DNA of 64,000 nt from Aricia agestis (Eukaryota > Arthropoda > Insecta > Lepidoptera > Lycaenidae): the NCBI RefSeq assembly GCF_905147365.1, contig NC_056417.1, forward strand, positions 7,400,501 to 7,464,500, written 5' to 3'. This document shows, piece after piece, positions 44,705 through 55,662 of the stretch. The notes under the pieces are model-generated. The model ran no database searches and was not told where the DNA came from. It saw only the letters and a list, made by a program, of their open reading frames with translations. Positions within the stretch are counted from its first letter, which is position 1. Every line of letters starts with the position of its first letter. The position numbers and the translations under genes were made by a program.

Positions 44705-45112
44705 CTTACTAAGTATTAATAAAACAAATTATTGTTTGGTTCTAGGGTCATCGACTAAAGACAGCTGATTTCAAATTGTTTCAATTGTTGCTATTAAAAG
44801 ACGTATTCGAATAAGTTGCTAATAAGAGTTGGATTATTGACTTAAAAAAATATATATTTAGTCTCTACCTAAAAGAACATATCGAAATGCTTATGTGGAG
44901 TCTTAAAATTATTATCATTTATATGTAATAAAATATATCGTATCAAATTATTATTATTAATACTGTTAATCTTAACAAGTCATAAAAGTTATTACTTTAA
45001 TTATTATAACGCAAGTTTTAGTGTACTGTGACGTGTGTAAATGTTTGCTTTATTGATAAATATACCAATATACCTTTAATTATTATTTGTCTTAAGACAT
45101 TGTTCTTGTTCT

Positions 45113-45537
45113 TAAGGGGGCGATTAACCCTAAAGTGTCGATTTTATAATTCATTTTTATACTTGAAAATTGTTTCATTTTCTAAAATTAGATACTACAT
45201 TATATTTCCGAGAATTCGATCTGAGCAAAAACACGATATCTTAAAATTTTCTCGATAGAAAAAAATCACAAAGATGCATCTAATTTTCACGAATTTTTCA
45301 TTTATTGCCGTAACCGTGCATTGAACTAAGTTAATATTTTAACACATTGTATAAAATTCTTTCATTGAAAGATCGACCTAGCGGATTTAAAAAATGTTGT
45401 ATATTTATCGAGTTATTGAGAAAAAACTAATTTGGCGATGAATCCGCGTCGTTCTTTTTCACCTGGCATATGAAATACGGGCGTGAGTGTGAAGAGAGAA
45501 GGACAATGTTTGATTTTTGGGGTTCGTCGCCCTCTTA
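45113..45537. mobile_element. MITE with AGGGGGCGA ends
   Basis: AAGGGGGCGATTAACCC at left and GGGGTTCGTCGCCCTCTT at right are imperfectly inverted. The right part contains the block shared with 7925-8020. Confidence 0.7.
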
Positions 45538-45990
45538 ACTACTTGATATAGATAAAAAAAAAAGATTAAAAAATTCTAAATTTAATAAATGTGAAGTGAG
45601 AAAATGTGTTGTAAAGTTTCTGAATGAATGTTATGTACCAAATGAATAGTTTTAGAATTATTAAAATCTTCAATAGGTAATGATTGTTATTAAATAATAA
45701 TTTGTACTTTATTTTGTATATAATAAGTAATCATTGTATATAATCCTAGACATTTCATAGAAATGTTGTAGAATATGTACTCAATGTTAAATCATTTAAA
45801 ACAAAATTGTAATACAATTAATAAAGATTAATTTTTTGTTCATATTTGCTTTTTATCTTACAAGGTCCTCTACCATAATAGTTTAACTAGCATCAAAATA
45901 AAAGGGTTATTGGTTTTTTTCATAATGTTTTTAAACGTATACCAACAATAAACAATGGTACACTCAACTACGTATTCACAGATTTTTTAA

Positions 45991-46400
45991 AAAATCGGCC
46001 AAGTGCGAGTTGAACTCGCGCACGAAGGGTTCCGTACCGTGTTCTTTGTTTCTATACAAAGAATACAATATACACATGAGTAACATTATTAAGGATTTTG
46101 TGAAAATTTCAACTTTCTAGTGCCTACTTATTAACATTATTGATAATGAGCAAAAATAGCCAAAAAATCAAGTTTGTTGTATGGGACCCCCCTAAATATT
46201 AATTTTGATTTGTTTTTAGTATTTGTTGTTATAGCACTGGCAACAGAAATATACAATCTGTGAAAATTTCAGAAGTCTAGCTACAGCGGTTCTTGAGATA
46301 CAATGGTTCATGAGATACAGCCTGGAGACAGACTTACAAAATCACATCGAAGTCTCAGTAATAGGGTCCCGGTTTTACCCTTTGGGTACGGAACCCTAAA
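45991..46400 (+). mobile_element. LINE 3' region, family G, copy 3
   Basis: AAAATCGGCCAAGTGCGAGT, CGCACGAAGGGTTCCGTACC, GAGATACAGCCTGGAGACAG and the terminal GGGTACGGAACCCTAAAAAC. Confidence 0.85.
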
Positions 46401-46583
46401 AACAATTTTATTGATTACCAGCCAGTCATGACAGTCTGGGTAAAATCTACAGTGATAAATAACACTCGCTTTAAATAATAAAAAAAGTATTCAATAATTT
46501 GGACATTTCAAGTCGTACCTACATAAAAACACGACACAAAGACAAATAACGTGGAAAGTTTGATGTAATTCCAAGTATTTATA

Positions 46584-46897
46584 CGTGGGAGAGCAATGCT
46601 TCGGCACGAATGGGCCGGCTCGACCGGAGAAATACCACGTTCTCACAGAAAACCGGCGTGAAACAGCGCTTACGCTGTGTTTCGCCGAGTGAGTGAGTTT
46701 ACCGGAGGCCCAATCCCCTACCCTATTCCCTTCCCTTCCCTTCCCATCCCTACCCTCCCCTATTACCCTATCCCCTCTTAAAAGGCCGGCAACGCACCTG
46801 CAGCTCTTCTGATGCTGCGAGTGTCCATGGGCGACGGAAGTTGCTTTCCATCAGGTAACCCGTTTGCTCGTTTGCCCCCTTATTTCATAAAAAAAAA
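46584..46897 (+). mobile_element. Family C retroposon, copy 5 (complete)
   Basis: CGTGGGAGAGCAATGCTTCG start and GGCTCGACCGGAG. It then has the pyrimidine tract, GTGTCCATGGGCGACGGAAG, and an A tail at 46890-46897. Confidence 0.9.
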
Positions 46898-47517
46898 TGT
46901 TTTATTTCCCACCGAAGAAAACCCAGGACTTCAGATACATAACTAGATCTAGATGAAGCTGTGAAATGTATTATGTAGGCAACTAGGCATATAATCCGTA
47001 ATTAGTGTGTAGGCGTGTAGCGAGTAGGTGTAGGTGTAGATTATATTGTACAGTTGTGGTGTTTCATACTAGATGCGGTAATTCGTTCCGACTATTACTG
47101 CGATTCTTACTACAATAATTCTTTCTGGACCAGACTCTAAATAACCAAATACACTAAAATGAATTACCTTATACTCAAATCAATTGCTGGAGATAGTAAT
47201 AGCGCATTTATTAACACCACAGGCTGTACAGTCTACAATGTACATAAATGCGCTACTTCTCTGCGCGAAAATTTGTATTGCGCGGGCACTGTTCAGTTTT
47301 TCGTGATAAAACAAAAAAAAAAAACAATCATAATAATGACCTCTCCCAGGGTCCAGTGATTCTTCATGCCGAGTTCATATTTACTGGTCTAGCCATTGAA
47401 GAATTAAGATGTAAGTAACAAACAGACACTTTTTTGCAAACACTTAGAATATTTTTGGCCAAATAAAATCTTAAAACTTGCATACGAGAAAAGATTGTTG
47501 ATACTTAGGGCCTGTTT

Positions 47518-47645
47518 AACCACTTCCTGATAAGTGCCGAATAGGCTATCCACCACTTAACTTGGCAGATGAAGTATAGAGAATCTGATAGAAAAGCTGT
47601 GAATAGCCTATTCGGCACTTTATCAGAATGTGGTGAAACAGGCCC
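47518..47645. mobile_element. PIF-type MITE with TTA duplication
   Basis: GGGCCTGTTTAACCAC to GTGGTGAAACAGGCCC is a near palindrome with GTGCCGAATAGGCTAT in both arms. TTA flanks both sides (47515-47517, 47646-47648). Confidence 0.88.
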
Positions 47646-48070
47646 TTAATATTGTACAATCTTTTCAATGTGTTAGCCAAATTTGACAAAAAACGGATTC
47701 ATCATATTTATATTAGTGATTAGAATAATTCGTACCTATTTCGCAATTATTGTGAAGAGCCATTACAGACTTCCCCACACTCAACATGATCAGATAAGTG
47801 GCGTGTAACTGCCAAAATATTCATATTTGGGTGATAAATGGATGTAAATTGTAAACGTTTAAGAGAAATTACAATTTTTATATGTCATTAATATAAAAAG
47901 GTATTTTTGGCAAATTATTTTGGTAATATCGCGTCTAGACTAGAAGTCTCGTTCTAGGTATACAAAGTCGGCTCGAGAGTTTGATAAAAAAGCCTCTAAA
48001 ATAGACGAGATGCCAGCTTCTCAATAATATGTAGTATATTTTAAAATAAAACTCATTTGTTGTTTTCAGA

Positions 48071-48358
48071 ATGCCTCCGTGGTCCAGTAGTTTAGACTGT
48101 AGAGTGTAGACTTGGAGGTCATGAGTTCGATACCCGCGTTGAAAAGGAAGACGCAGGCTAATCACTAATCACCCGATTGTCTGACAAGTAAGATGATCAT
48201 CTCTCGCTGTCGGTCAGCCGTCCCACTGGGTTATGAGAAAGAGAGAGTGTTCTTGTGTGCTGCGCACACACTTGGGCTCTATAAAAATACTCCTGTGGAA
48301 CTGGTTTGGTTGCAATGAATGACCACCGGCAGGAAAACTCTGCCCTTTTCCCAGCAAC
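48071..48358 (+). mobile_element. tRNA-derived SINE, family E, copy 2
   Basis: ATGCCTCCGTGGTCCAGTAG head, GAGTTCGATACCCGCG B-box-like word, GATTGTCTGACAAGTAAGAT and GCACACACTTGGGCTC body. Confidence 0.85.
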
Positions 48359-48470
48359 AAAACTTGCTTAACACAAATTGAGTTTAATGTAAAGCTTGCT
48401 TGAAGTATTGTTTTAACACTTCAGGTTAACCGAAATCACGCTAATGTCAGACACATTGACACTCAGAGAC

Positions 48471-48580
48471 GACAAATAATTACGTAACTGTAATTAAATT
48501 AAGATTTTGACATAGGCTCCATACACTGTATGTCAAATTTCATTAAATTGAAGTTAAATTATGTTCAAATGTCTCTGAGT
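48471..48580. mobile_element. Small MITE with ACTCAGAGAC ends
   Basis: ACTCAGAGACG at left and GTCTCTGAGT at right are exact complements over 10 bp. The interior inverted similarity is weak (AATTTAATT-type). Confidence 0.6.
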
Positions 48581-49180
48581 AATGATCTGATGGCATATTT
48601 TCAAAAAATACCCTTGATGATTGATCATTGGATAAATTTTTATATTTGCATGTTTCACACACAGAATAAGCCGCTGTAAGAAAAAAAAGGATCAAAATGT
48701 TTTATTCCAAATACCCCGGTATTGCTAGAGTCAATTTATTTTCTCACTTTTTGCCATCAGATTTTGGTAGACCTATAATATCATGTCACAGATCTGCATG
48801 GGGTTTTATAAACAAAATCATAGTTACAATGCTGAAATGTCCGAAAGTAATTCCACAAATTTTCAATTTTCCCACCGCCCGCCGAGCCACCGAGCTGAAG
48901 TGTTCTGATAAGGATTCCACGACTTAATAACTTTTTATCAATCCACACTAATTTTGTATGAAAAGTTAGTTAAAGCCGGTTCCGGTTCGATTAAATTAGT
49001 TGTGAAAAATTCTAAAAACGCACCATGCATACAAATATACTTCTTATTGCTCAGTTGAATATAAAAGAAGGGATATTTTTACAAAATAACTTTTGTTACT
49101 CTAGGAGAGTATCATATTCTGTCTAGTCTGATATTAACCTATTGTTTCTTTTTATCTTTTTATTTTTGTAGACTTATAGC
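48581..49180. other. AT-rich sequence without recognised gene
   Basis: No coding or repeat signal beyond the edges of neighbouring elements. Confidence 0.3.
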
Positions 49181-49189
49181 CATGGGCGT

Positions 49190-49282
49190 ACCCAGGTTCT
49201 AGACCAGGGGGGGGCAAATTACCCAGGTTCTGGGCCAGGGGGGGGCAAATTACGCAGATTCTGGGCCAGGGGGTGGCAAATC
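49190..49282 (+). repeat. Three tandem 31-bp units
   Basis: Each unit is ACCCAGGTTCT-GGGCCA-G-run-CAAATT with small changes. It lies inside the hAT-type element. Confidence 0.9.
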
Positions 49283-49405
49283 AGATTTTTTATAAGCTAT
49301 GTGTTTATAAAGAATAAAAAAATAATAATTTTTAGTTGTATTGCAAACAAATGGCAAAAAATCGTTATTTTTATAGATGAAAGTACTAGATAATATACTT
49401 AGTAC

Positions 49406-50726
49406 GAGGGCTGCTATTTATGTATCCGGAATTAAAAAAAGAAACAAACATATATCATTTAATATGGTTTTATTGCTTTTCAAAATATTCGCCGCGATGA
49501 TCGACACACTTTTGCATACGCTGGAACCAATTTTCATAGTACTTTTTCCATTCTGATTGAGGTATCTCCAAAACGTGCATTTTGAACGCATCAACAGCCT
49601 CTTCGCGGCTCAAAAAACGTTGACCACGTAATTTGTTCTTCGCGTATGGAAATAAAAAGAAATCGTTAGGTGCCAAATCAGTGCTGTACGGCGGATGACC
49701 AGTCAATTCGATCTTTTGACCCTCCAAAAACTGAGTTGTTTCAGCTGAGGTGTGACAGCTAGCATTGTCGTGATGTAATATGATTCTGCGTTGTCGGTTG
49801 TCCTTTCTTATTTCTTCAAAGACTTCTGGTAAACAAATGGTCGTATACCATTCAGAATTAACCGTTTTACGATTCTCTAATGGCACTGTAGCCACATGTC
49901 CATTAATTCCAAAAAAATAGGCGACCATTTGCTTCAAAGTACTTTTTGCACGAGTAACTTTTGTTGGTTTCGGCTCATCTTGGAACACCCACACCGTTGA
50001 CTGTTGTTTAGTTTTGGGGTCATATGCATAGATCCAAGATTCATCACCTGTGTAGATATTATAAACGGCTTTTGACGTACCACGGTTGTATTTTTTTATC
50101 ATTTTTTTGCACCAATCGACACGAGCCCGTTTTTGATCGATTGTCAAGTTGTGCGGAATCCAACGCGAACATATTTTTTTTACAGCCAAATGTTCGTGTA
50201 ATATCTTATGTATGCTCGTCATACTTATGCCTAAGGACGCCTCTATCTCGCGATATGTAACATGACGATCACGCATTATTAGTTCCCGCACAGCATCTAT
50301 ATTTTGTGGGACAACAGCTGTTTTTGGGCGACCTTCTTTATTTTCATCCGTGAGCATAGACCGCCCACGATTAAACTCACTGTACGTCCAGTGATAAACA
50401 GTGGTTTTTGATGGTGCTTCATCTCCAAAAGTTGCGGTGAGTTGAATAAAGCACTGTTGTTGATTTAGCCTACGCTGAAAATCGTAGTAAATCATTGCAC
50501 GAAAATGTTCACGCGTTAAATCCATGGCAAATGAAGACACGCAATTTTCAAAATGACGCCACAATGGAAAAATAATTGACAGTCACATGAAACAAAATGT
50601 ATTCTTCAACCAAAGAGTTCTATTTTCAAATGTTGTAATTACTTTTTAAATATTGTTCTTGTAAGCCTTGTAACTTGTAACATTGTAACTTGTGGCCAGT
50701 TCCGGATACATAAATAGCAGCCCTCG
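49406..50726 (-). mobile_element. mariner transposon, structurally complete (1321 bp)
   Basis: Termini CGAGGGCTGCTATTTATGTA are exact inverted repeats over 27 bp, flanked by TA at 49404-49405 and 50727-50728. The single gene between them is an uninterrupted transposase. Confidence 0.95.
49470..50525 (-). CDS. mariner transposase
   Basis: 351 aa, the normal length for mariner. The N-terminal third has the paired helix-turn-helix DNA-binding region (about residues 1-110), followed by a WIPHNL linker (122-127; WVPHEL is usual). The catalytic triad fits D,D34D: D161 in TGDESW, D253 in HHDNASCH and D288 in APNDFF, with exactly 34 residues between the last two. The YSPDLAP motif reads YSTDLAP (280-286). 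The start at 50525 is chosen because the family usually begins MDLTREHFR; the frame stays open 13 codons upstream. It cuts and pastes DNA at TA targets. The frame is intact, but the two motif changes could lower activity. Confidence 0.93.
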   Translation of the reverse strand: MDLTREHFRAMIYYDFQRRLNQQQCFIQLTATFGDEAPSKTTVYHWTYSEFNRGRSMLTDENKEGRPKTAVVPQNIDAVRELIMRDRHVTYREIEASLGISMTSIHKILHEHLAVKKICSRWIPHNLTIDQKRARVDWCKKMIKKYNRGTSKAVYNIYTGDESWIYAYDPKTKQQSTVWVFQDEPKPTKVTRAKSTLKQMVAYFFGINGHVATVPLENRKTVNSEWYTTICLPEVFEEIRKDNRQRRIILHHDNASCHTSAETTQFLEGQKIELTGHPPYSTDLAPNDFFLFPYAKNKLRGQRFLSREEAVDAFKMHVLEIPQSEWKKYYENWFQRMQKCVDHRGEYFEKQ

Positions 50727-50746
50727 TAGGGACGTCAACATGATCC

Positions 50747-50770
50747 GGGGGGGGGGGGGGGGGGGGGGGG
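50747..50770 (+). repeat. 24-base G run
   Basis: Uninterrupted G run followed shortly by a C run (50777-50784), in the right part of the hAT-type element. Its length may be unreliable in assembly. Confidence 0.9.
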
Positions 50771-51126
50771 CAGCAGCCCCCCCCTCGGTACGCCCATGCT
50801 TATAGCTAGTACGCTATCAACTTTTCTATATTTGAACTCAGCCAAGTACTTGGCTAGTAAGACATCAGCTGCTTCTATTGAGCAGTTTAGTCATAATATA
50901 TGACATTTAGTAACAACTTGGAAAATATTCCAAATAATAAAATTTTAACTACGGCTTCTATTGAACAGTGTTATAGTAGTAACGAGTTGGAATATGTTCC
51001 AACAAATTATTTAATTTAGATAATAAGACAATAGAGAATGCCTCTTGCACAAATAGTTTACTTGTACAAAATCCACCCAAAAGTAATACAAGGAAAATAA
51101 ATAACAGTAATAAGTATGAATTTAAC

Positions 51127-51530
51127 TTGGTGCATCAGAATTTACAAGGAATGGTAGGTAAAGAGCTTGAAATTGAGTTGTTTCTAAAAGAGTTTAATAT
51201 TGATATTATTTGTATTTCAGAACACTGGTTTAGGGAACATGAACTCATTTTCAATCTCCATGATCACCAAGTAGCAAGTTCGTTCAGTAGAAAAAACGCC
51301 ATCAGAGGTGGCTCTTTAATATTAATTAGAAATAATTTGAAATATAAGGAACGTAAAGATATTGTAAGTCTTTCTGCTGAACGGACAATAGAAGTGGCCT
51401 GCATAGAGTTAAGTCAGCTTATTATTATTAGCGTATACAGGCCTCCATCAGGGTTGTACGATTTGTTTGAACAAACTATGGAACAAATATTGACAATCGT
51501 TCATCATGCGTCAACCGTACTTTTTTGCGA
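51127..51530 (+). pseudogene. LINE endonuclease fragment
   Basis: The frame reads HQNLQGMVGKELEIELFLKE, then IICISEHWF and VYRPPSG: the first half of an APE-type endonuclease. The open frame extends upstream to about 50950 without a clear start. Coding similarity ends near 51530, where LINE-tail-type sequence begins. No RT follows. Confidence 0.8.
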
Positions 51531-51617
51531 AAAAAAAATCTATGTTCGTTTCTGTTTCTTTCCCGGAACTTAAAATATTTGATACTAGATGTCGCACGCA
51601 ACTGTGTAGCGCCAAAA
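51497..51617 (+). repeat. 121-bp block, identical inverted partner at 53240-53360
   Basis: TCGTTCATCATGCGTCAACC to GTAGCGCCAAAA. By reading, every base including the 9-A run matches the reverse complement of 53240-53360. Confidence 0.9.
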
Positions 51618-51780
51618 TTTGTTTATTGCTTTGGAATCATACATTTTTAGGTATAAAAAGTATCCTGTCCTTTTCCGGAACCAAAGCATCTCCATACCAA
51701 ATTTCAGCAAAATCGGTTCAGCGGTTTGGACGTGAAGAGGTAACAGACAGACACACTTTCACATTTGTAATATTAGTTTG
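51581..51780 (+). mobile_element. LINE 3' tail
   Basis: ACTAGATGTCGCACGCAACT, ATTTCAGCAAAATCGGTTCA, GAGGTAACAGACAGACACAC, then TTTGTAATATTAGTTTGGAA. Confidence 0.75.
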
Positions 51781-52472
51781 GAAGTATGGATTATATTATA
51801 ATATAACTAGCTGTCCCGGCAAACGTTTCTTTGCCATGTAAAGTATTTCGCCCGTATTATTTTATTGAAGTGACTAAATAAGTATGTCACCATGGCAACG
51901 TACATCGCTATCCCGTCGCACAAACAATGGTCGCCGTCAATCTTGAGTTGTAATAATTTACTATTATTTATTCAACAAATGTACTTATCAATATAAAAAG
52001 TATCCAGTAGCCGATTCTCAGACCCACTGATTAATAAAATCGTATGCATATAAAATTTGGTTAAAATCAGTAAAGCCGTTTCGGAGAAGTACGCTATCTA
52101 ACATTGTGACAGGAGAATTTTATATATAAGATTATTACCCATTCACTTTTAATACATACTATACCTTTCGAATTATTCTGACATACCTACGTACGGAGTA
52201 CCAACTTAATTACTTTATCAATACTTTCCAATATGTTCTAGACAAGAAACGCAATATCTATTTATTTCGCGCTGGACTGTCCGAGTGCAGACGTAAGGCA
52301 GCAAATAGCTGGCAGGTCTGTAAATAAAACGTTCATCAAATGACTTCAAAAGCCTTTCCGAGTTGGACGCAAAACTCCATTCACAAGTCGGCGTGGACTG
52401 TTACTGAAATATACTAATATATTTTTGGTTTAAATACTTTTATAATTATAATATTTGAAAGACAGTAACAAT

Positions 52473-52748
52473 AAAACCGGCGTGAAACAGCGCTTGTGCT
52501 GTGTTTCGCCGAGTGAGTGAGTTTACCGGAGGCCCAATCCCCTAACCCCTACCCTATTCCCTTCCCCTACCCTCAACTATTCCCTTCCCTTCCCTTCCCT
52601 ACCCTCCCCTATTACCCTATTCCCTCTTAAAAGGTCGGCAACGCACTTGCAGCTCTTCTGATGCTGCGAGTGTCCATGGGCGATGGAAGTTGCTTTCCAT
52701 CAGGTGACCCGTTTGCTCGTTTGCCCCCTTATTTCATAAAAAAAAAAA
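52473..52748 (+). mobile_element. Family C retroposon, copy 6 (5'-truncated)
   Basis: Starts at AAAACCGGCGTGAAACAGCG, about 80 bp inside the full element, then matches to the A tail (52738-52748). Confidence 0.9.
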
Positions 52749-53174
52749 TTTCATATACCTAATGAGAGAGGGTAATTGAAAAACTGGCCGACTGAATTTT
52801 AATGTACCCTGCAGTGTTACAGTAATTACGAATGTCGCTGTCATTGTTACTGTCACGGTATTTACGAACAAGTCCAATCCAAGTCATTTAGGATGCAGAG
52901 CGTTCCAAACAAACATACATACTTGACTTGTGAAATAATAGCTGAATAAATTAGCTATTCGTATTGGATCCTTCTAGATTTAGCAATTCGAATAAATAAT
53001 AGTTTGGCCGCACTTAATAGATAAAAAATAAAATAAAAAACAGTTTCTTTTTGTTTTTTTTTATTTCAACAAATTATTGCTTTGTCATATTAGGCTCTTA
53101 ATACGTATGCGAATTGATTAGACTACTGGAGATATACATACAGCCCAAACTATTTAAAGCGGGTTCAAAAATCA

Positions 53175-53390
53175 AAATCAAAATCAAAAATATTTATTTC
53201 CAAATCGGTTAACGAAGTTAACTCTTTTAGAACGTCGTGTTTTGGCGCTACACAGTTGCGTGCGACATCTAGTATCAAATATTTTAAGTTCCGGGAAAGA
53301 AACAGAAACGAACATAGATTTTTTTTTCGCAAAAAAGTACGGTTGACGCATGATGAACGAAATGAAGTGCGACGGTGTTGCGAACAACAT
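53175..53390 (-). mobile_element. LINE 3' tail with (TTTTGA)n end
   Basis: The - strand runs from TTCGTTCATCATGCGTCAAC through GTTAACTTCGTTAACCGATT to repeated ATTTTGATTTTGATT. It contains the 121-bp block 53240-53360. Confidence 0.75.
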
Positions 53391-53472
53391 CTTGTATAAG
53401 TTATATTATAATAGTGTTAGGAGTCTATTACGAGAATCATTTAGCTAAACTTTCATATTGATAGCGTGGCCT

Positions 53473-53557
53473 CGTAGCTAGTGCTACGCCGTAGCTCATG
53501 CTACGTCGTAGCTAGTGCTACGTCGTAGCTTGTGCTACGTCGTAGCTCGTGCTACGA
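53473..53557. repeat. 17-bp minisatellite, 5 copies
   Basis: Units such as CGTAGCTAGTGCTACGT vary at two or three sites. Each unit is nearly self-complementary. Confidence 0.95.
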
Positions 53558-54277
53558 GAATTTAGTGTGATTTATGTAACACGTAAGCTGTTCAGCCTGT
53601 TTTCTTGCTATTGTAGTCACATACATACGTTAGTTAGGACTCCTTGATTGTGAACCTATGTTTATTAGCATACATGTAGAGCTTTTGGTATAAAAACATG
53701 GAATACAAATTGTTTGATATTTTATCATAAGTATTATATACAAATAATTTTAACCACTAAATAATATGGACTCTTATATAGATAAATAAAAAATGCCAAA
53801 AATCCTAACATATTTAATCCAATCCTCCGTAGGGCTATGAAAACTAAATTTACCTTTCGATATTTTTACAAAATATTAAATATTATTATTTTTATTGTTA
53901 TTAATTTACCAATCAAACTCCAGGTTTTAAAACCTTTCGTATAATATCAACAATTCAATCTGGAACTAAACTCACTTCCTACGTCCGTTTCCGTTCTGTT
54001 AAATTCGAAACAAAATAGAAAAGTCGCGAGTTATAACTACCCCCTGGGGATGCGAAGTTCTGGGGTAGTTTGTGTTTAAAAGTTTATAGTAATTATTATT
54101 ATTATCAAGAGTTGAGAACTTCAAAGTGATTAGTGACCTAATAAAACTGGGTACAATTTTGTGATGGGACAAAAAATCTAATAGGTTCTTAAATTATTAT
54201 TAAGAGTTATTATTATTCGTTTCCTTTTTCAAAAAAGGAGGTTATCAATTCGACCCGTATATATGTCATATTTCCAG
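53558..54277. other. AT-rich sequence without recognised gene
   Basis: No supported feature. Confidence 0.3.
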
Positions 54278-54632
54278 AAGGGCTTCCTAAACTGTGCGTC
54301 GCGATGTCAATCATACATCCCGGGATTCCCGGGCAGTCTAAATCCCCGGTTTACGAAGCTATGCTCAGAAAAGCAAGCGCAGCCTTCACATAAGCCAGCC
54401 TTGCTGGCGTTAATATCTTTCATAAATATCTCTTTTAATTTTTATGCTTATGTTTTGATTTGGTCATTATTTCCTAATAAAAATATAAATATCCAAATAG
54501 TATTTATATGATAACCTATGTAGGCTGGTTCTAAAATTAGAAAGTATTTTTGGGGACTGGGTTGAGGGGCGTCGTAAAGGAAATGGCAAAGTTCCAAGGG
54601 CGTCACAGTACAAATAAGTTTGGGAAGCCCTG
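54278..54632. mobile_element. hAT-like MITE with AGGGCTTCCYAAACT ends
   Basis: AGGGCTTCCTAAACTGTG and AAGTTTGGGAAGCCCT are inverted over about 15 bp. No clean 8-bp duplication could be read, so the exact limits are uncertain. Confidence 0.65.
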
Positions 54633-54958
54633 TGTTGGTCTATATCAGCGTCTGAACAAATGTGCCAATTTTCATAAATGTATGTATGTATGTTTTTATG
54701 TTTGTGTTTGCATATCTCTTTAACTACAATATCGATTTAAGTGATTATTGTTTTGTTGTATCAGGTATTGTTCAACTTAGGGAATAGTGCAAGTTTCAGC
54801 AAAATCGGTTCAGTAGTTTTTGAGATAGAGAATTTTAAATTCTTAATTACGTACAATTTTGAAATCCGTTTTATCTTTTTAAAATACTATTATTTTAAAT
54901 TTAAAATTAAGCATTTATATGCTTTTGACTCAGAGACGAATAATAATTATAAGCCCCA

Positions 54959-55046
54959 TTAACCCGTTGCTCGTGGGAAAACGAGACACAATAGATAATC
55001 TATTGTGTCTCCTTCGCCGGTAAGCGTATGGGGCTTGATGAATTAA
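54959..55046 (+). mobile_element. piggyBac-like mini-MITE
   Basis: TTAACCCGTTGCTCGTGGG at left and GGGGCTTGATGAATTAA at right, TTAA at both edges. An internal palindrome reads GACACAATAGATAATCTATT. Confidence 0.65.
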
Positions 55047-55346
55047 TTTTCTGTAAAATTCGTCATTAAATTAAAAGGGTATCAGGCATTCTGGTCTAAA
55101 AAAATAAAAATGCGCGGCCATAACTAAGAATAAGTAGATACTTATTCTGGATTATCTTGGAGATCCAAAAGCTAGGCCATATTAAGTACTTAAAACAATA
55201 TGGACTTAACCCTGTAACTAATAATAATAATAATAAATTGCGGATTGATATAAACTGTATAGCTAGGTAACTGAGGTCAAGATTATTGATCAAAACGCAC
55301 TCATAAAATTTCGATAACGAAGTTGAAAATAAAAAATGTATTAGTC

Positions 55347-55662
55347 GACGACCTCTGTGGCTCAGTTGGTGAGATGTTGGTAGCTCAAGCCGGGGGCACA
55401 ATAGACATAACGACATAATTCTGTCTACTCTGCCGGGGGTCGCGAGTTCGAATCCCGCCGAGGGAACAAAAAGTTTTCAAAGTTCCTGGGTCATGGATGT
55501 GTATAATTATGTGTATCATATAATAAAAATCTTAAATATATGTATCTAGTATAAAAGTATTAAATATATTTCCGTTGTCTGGTACCCGTAACACAAGTCC
55601 TTCAGGTACTTAGCACGGGGCTAGACTGACGTGGTGTGAACCGTCAAGCGTCCATAGATATT
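55347..55662 (+). mobile_element. tRNA-derived SINE, family D, copy 3, with 42-bp insertion
   Basis: Complete head to tail. Compared with the other copies, about 42 bp (CACAATAGACATAACGACAT onward) interrupt the tRNA-like head between two GCCGGGGG words. Confidence 0.88.

Larger units (their letters stand above)
41099..45840 (+). other. Possible long 3' UTR of gene 3, or intergenic DNA
   Basis: After the stop at 41098 no coding exon is seen. AATAAA words occur near 42499 and, in a good context (ATTAATAAAGATTA), at about 45819. The true 3' end cannot be chosen by eye. The stretch contains the MITEs listed separately. 42361-43167 and 44705-45112 hold nothing recognised. Confidence 0.3.
49181..50798. 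mobile_element. hAT-type element hosting a mariner insertion
   Basis: Inverted ends CATGGGCGTACC and GGTACGCCCATG are flanked by the 8-bp duplication CTTATAGC (49173-49180 and 50799-50806). Without the mariner it is about 295 bp with no ORF, so it is non-autonomous. The 31-bp tandem repeat and the long G run lie inside it. Confidence 0.85.

Noticed and set aside
53473..53557. CRISPR-like spaced repeats
   Set aside because: The units are contiguous without spacers, and the genome is eukaryotic.
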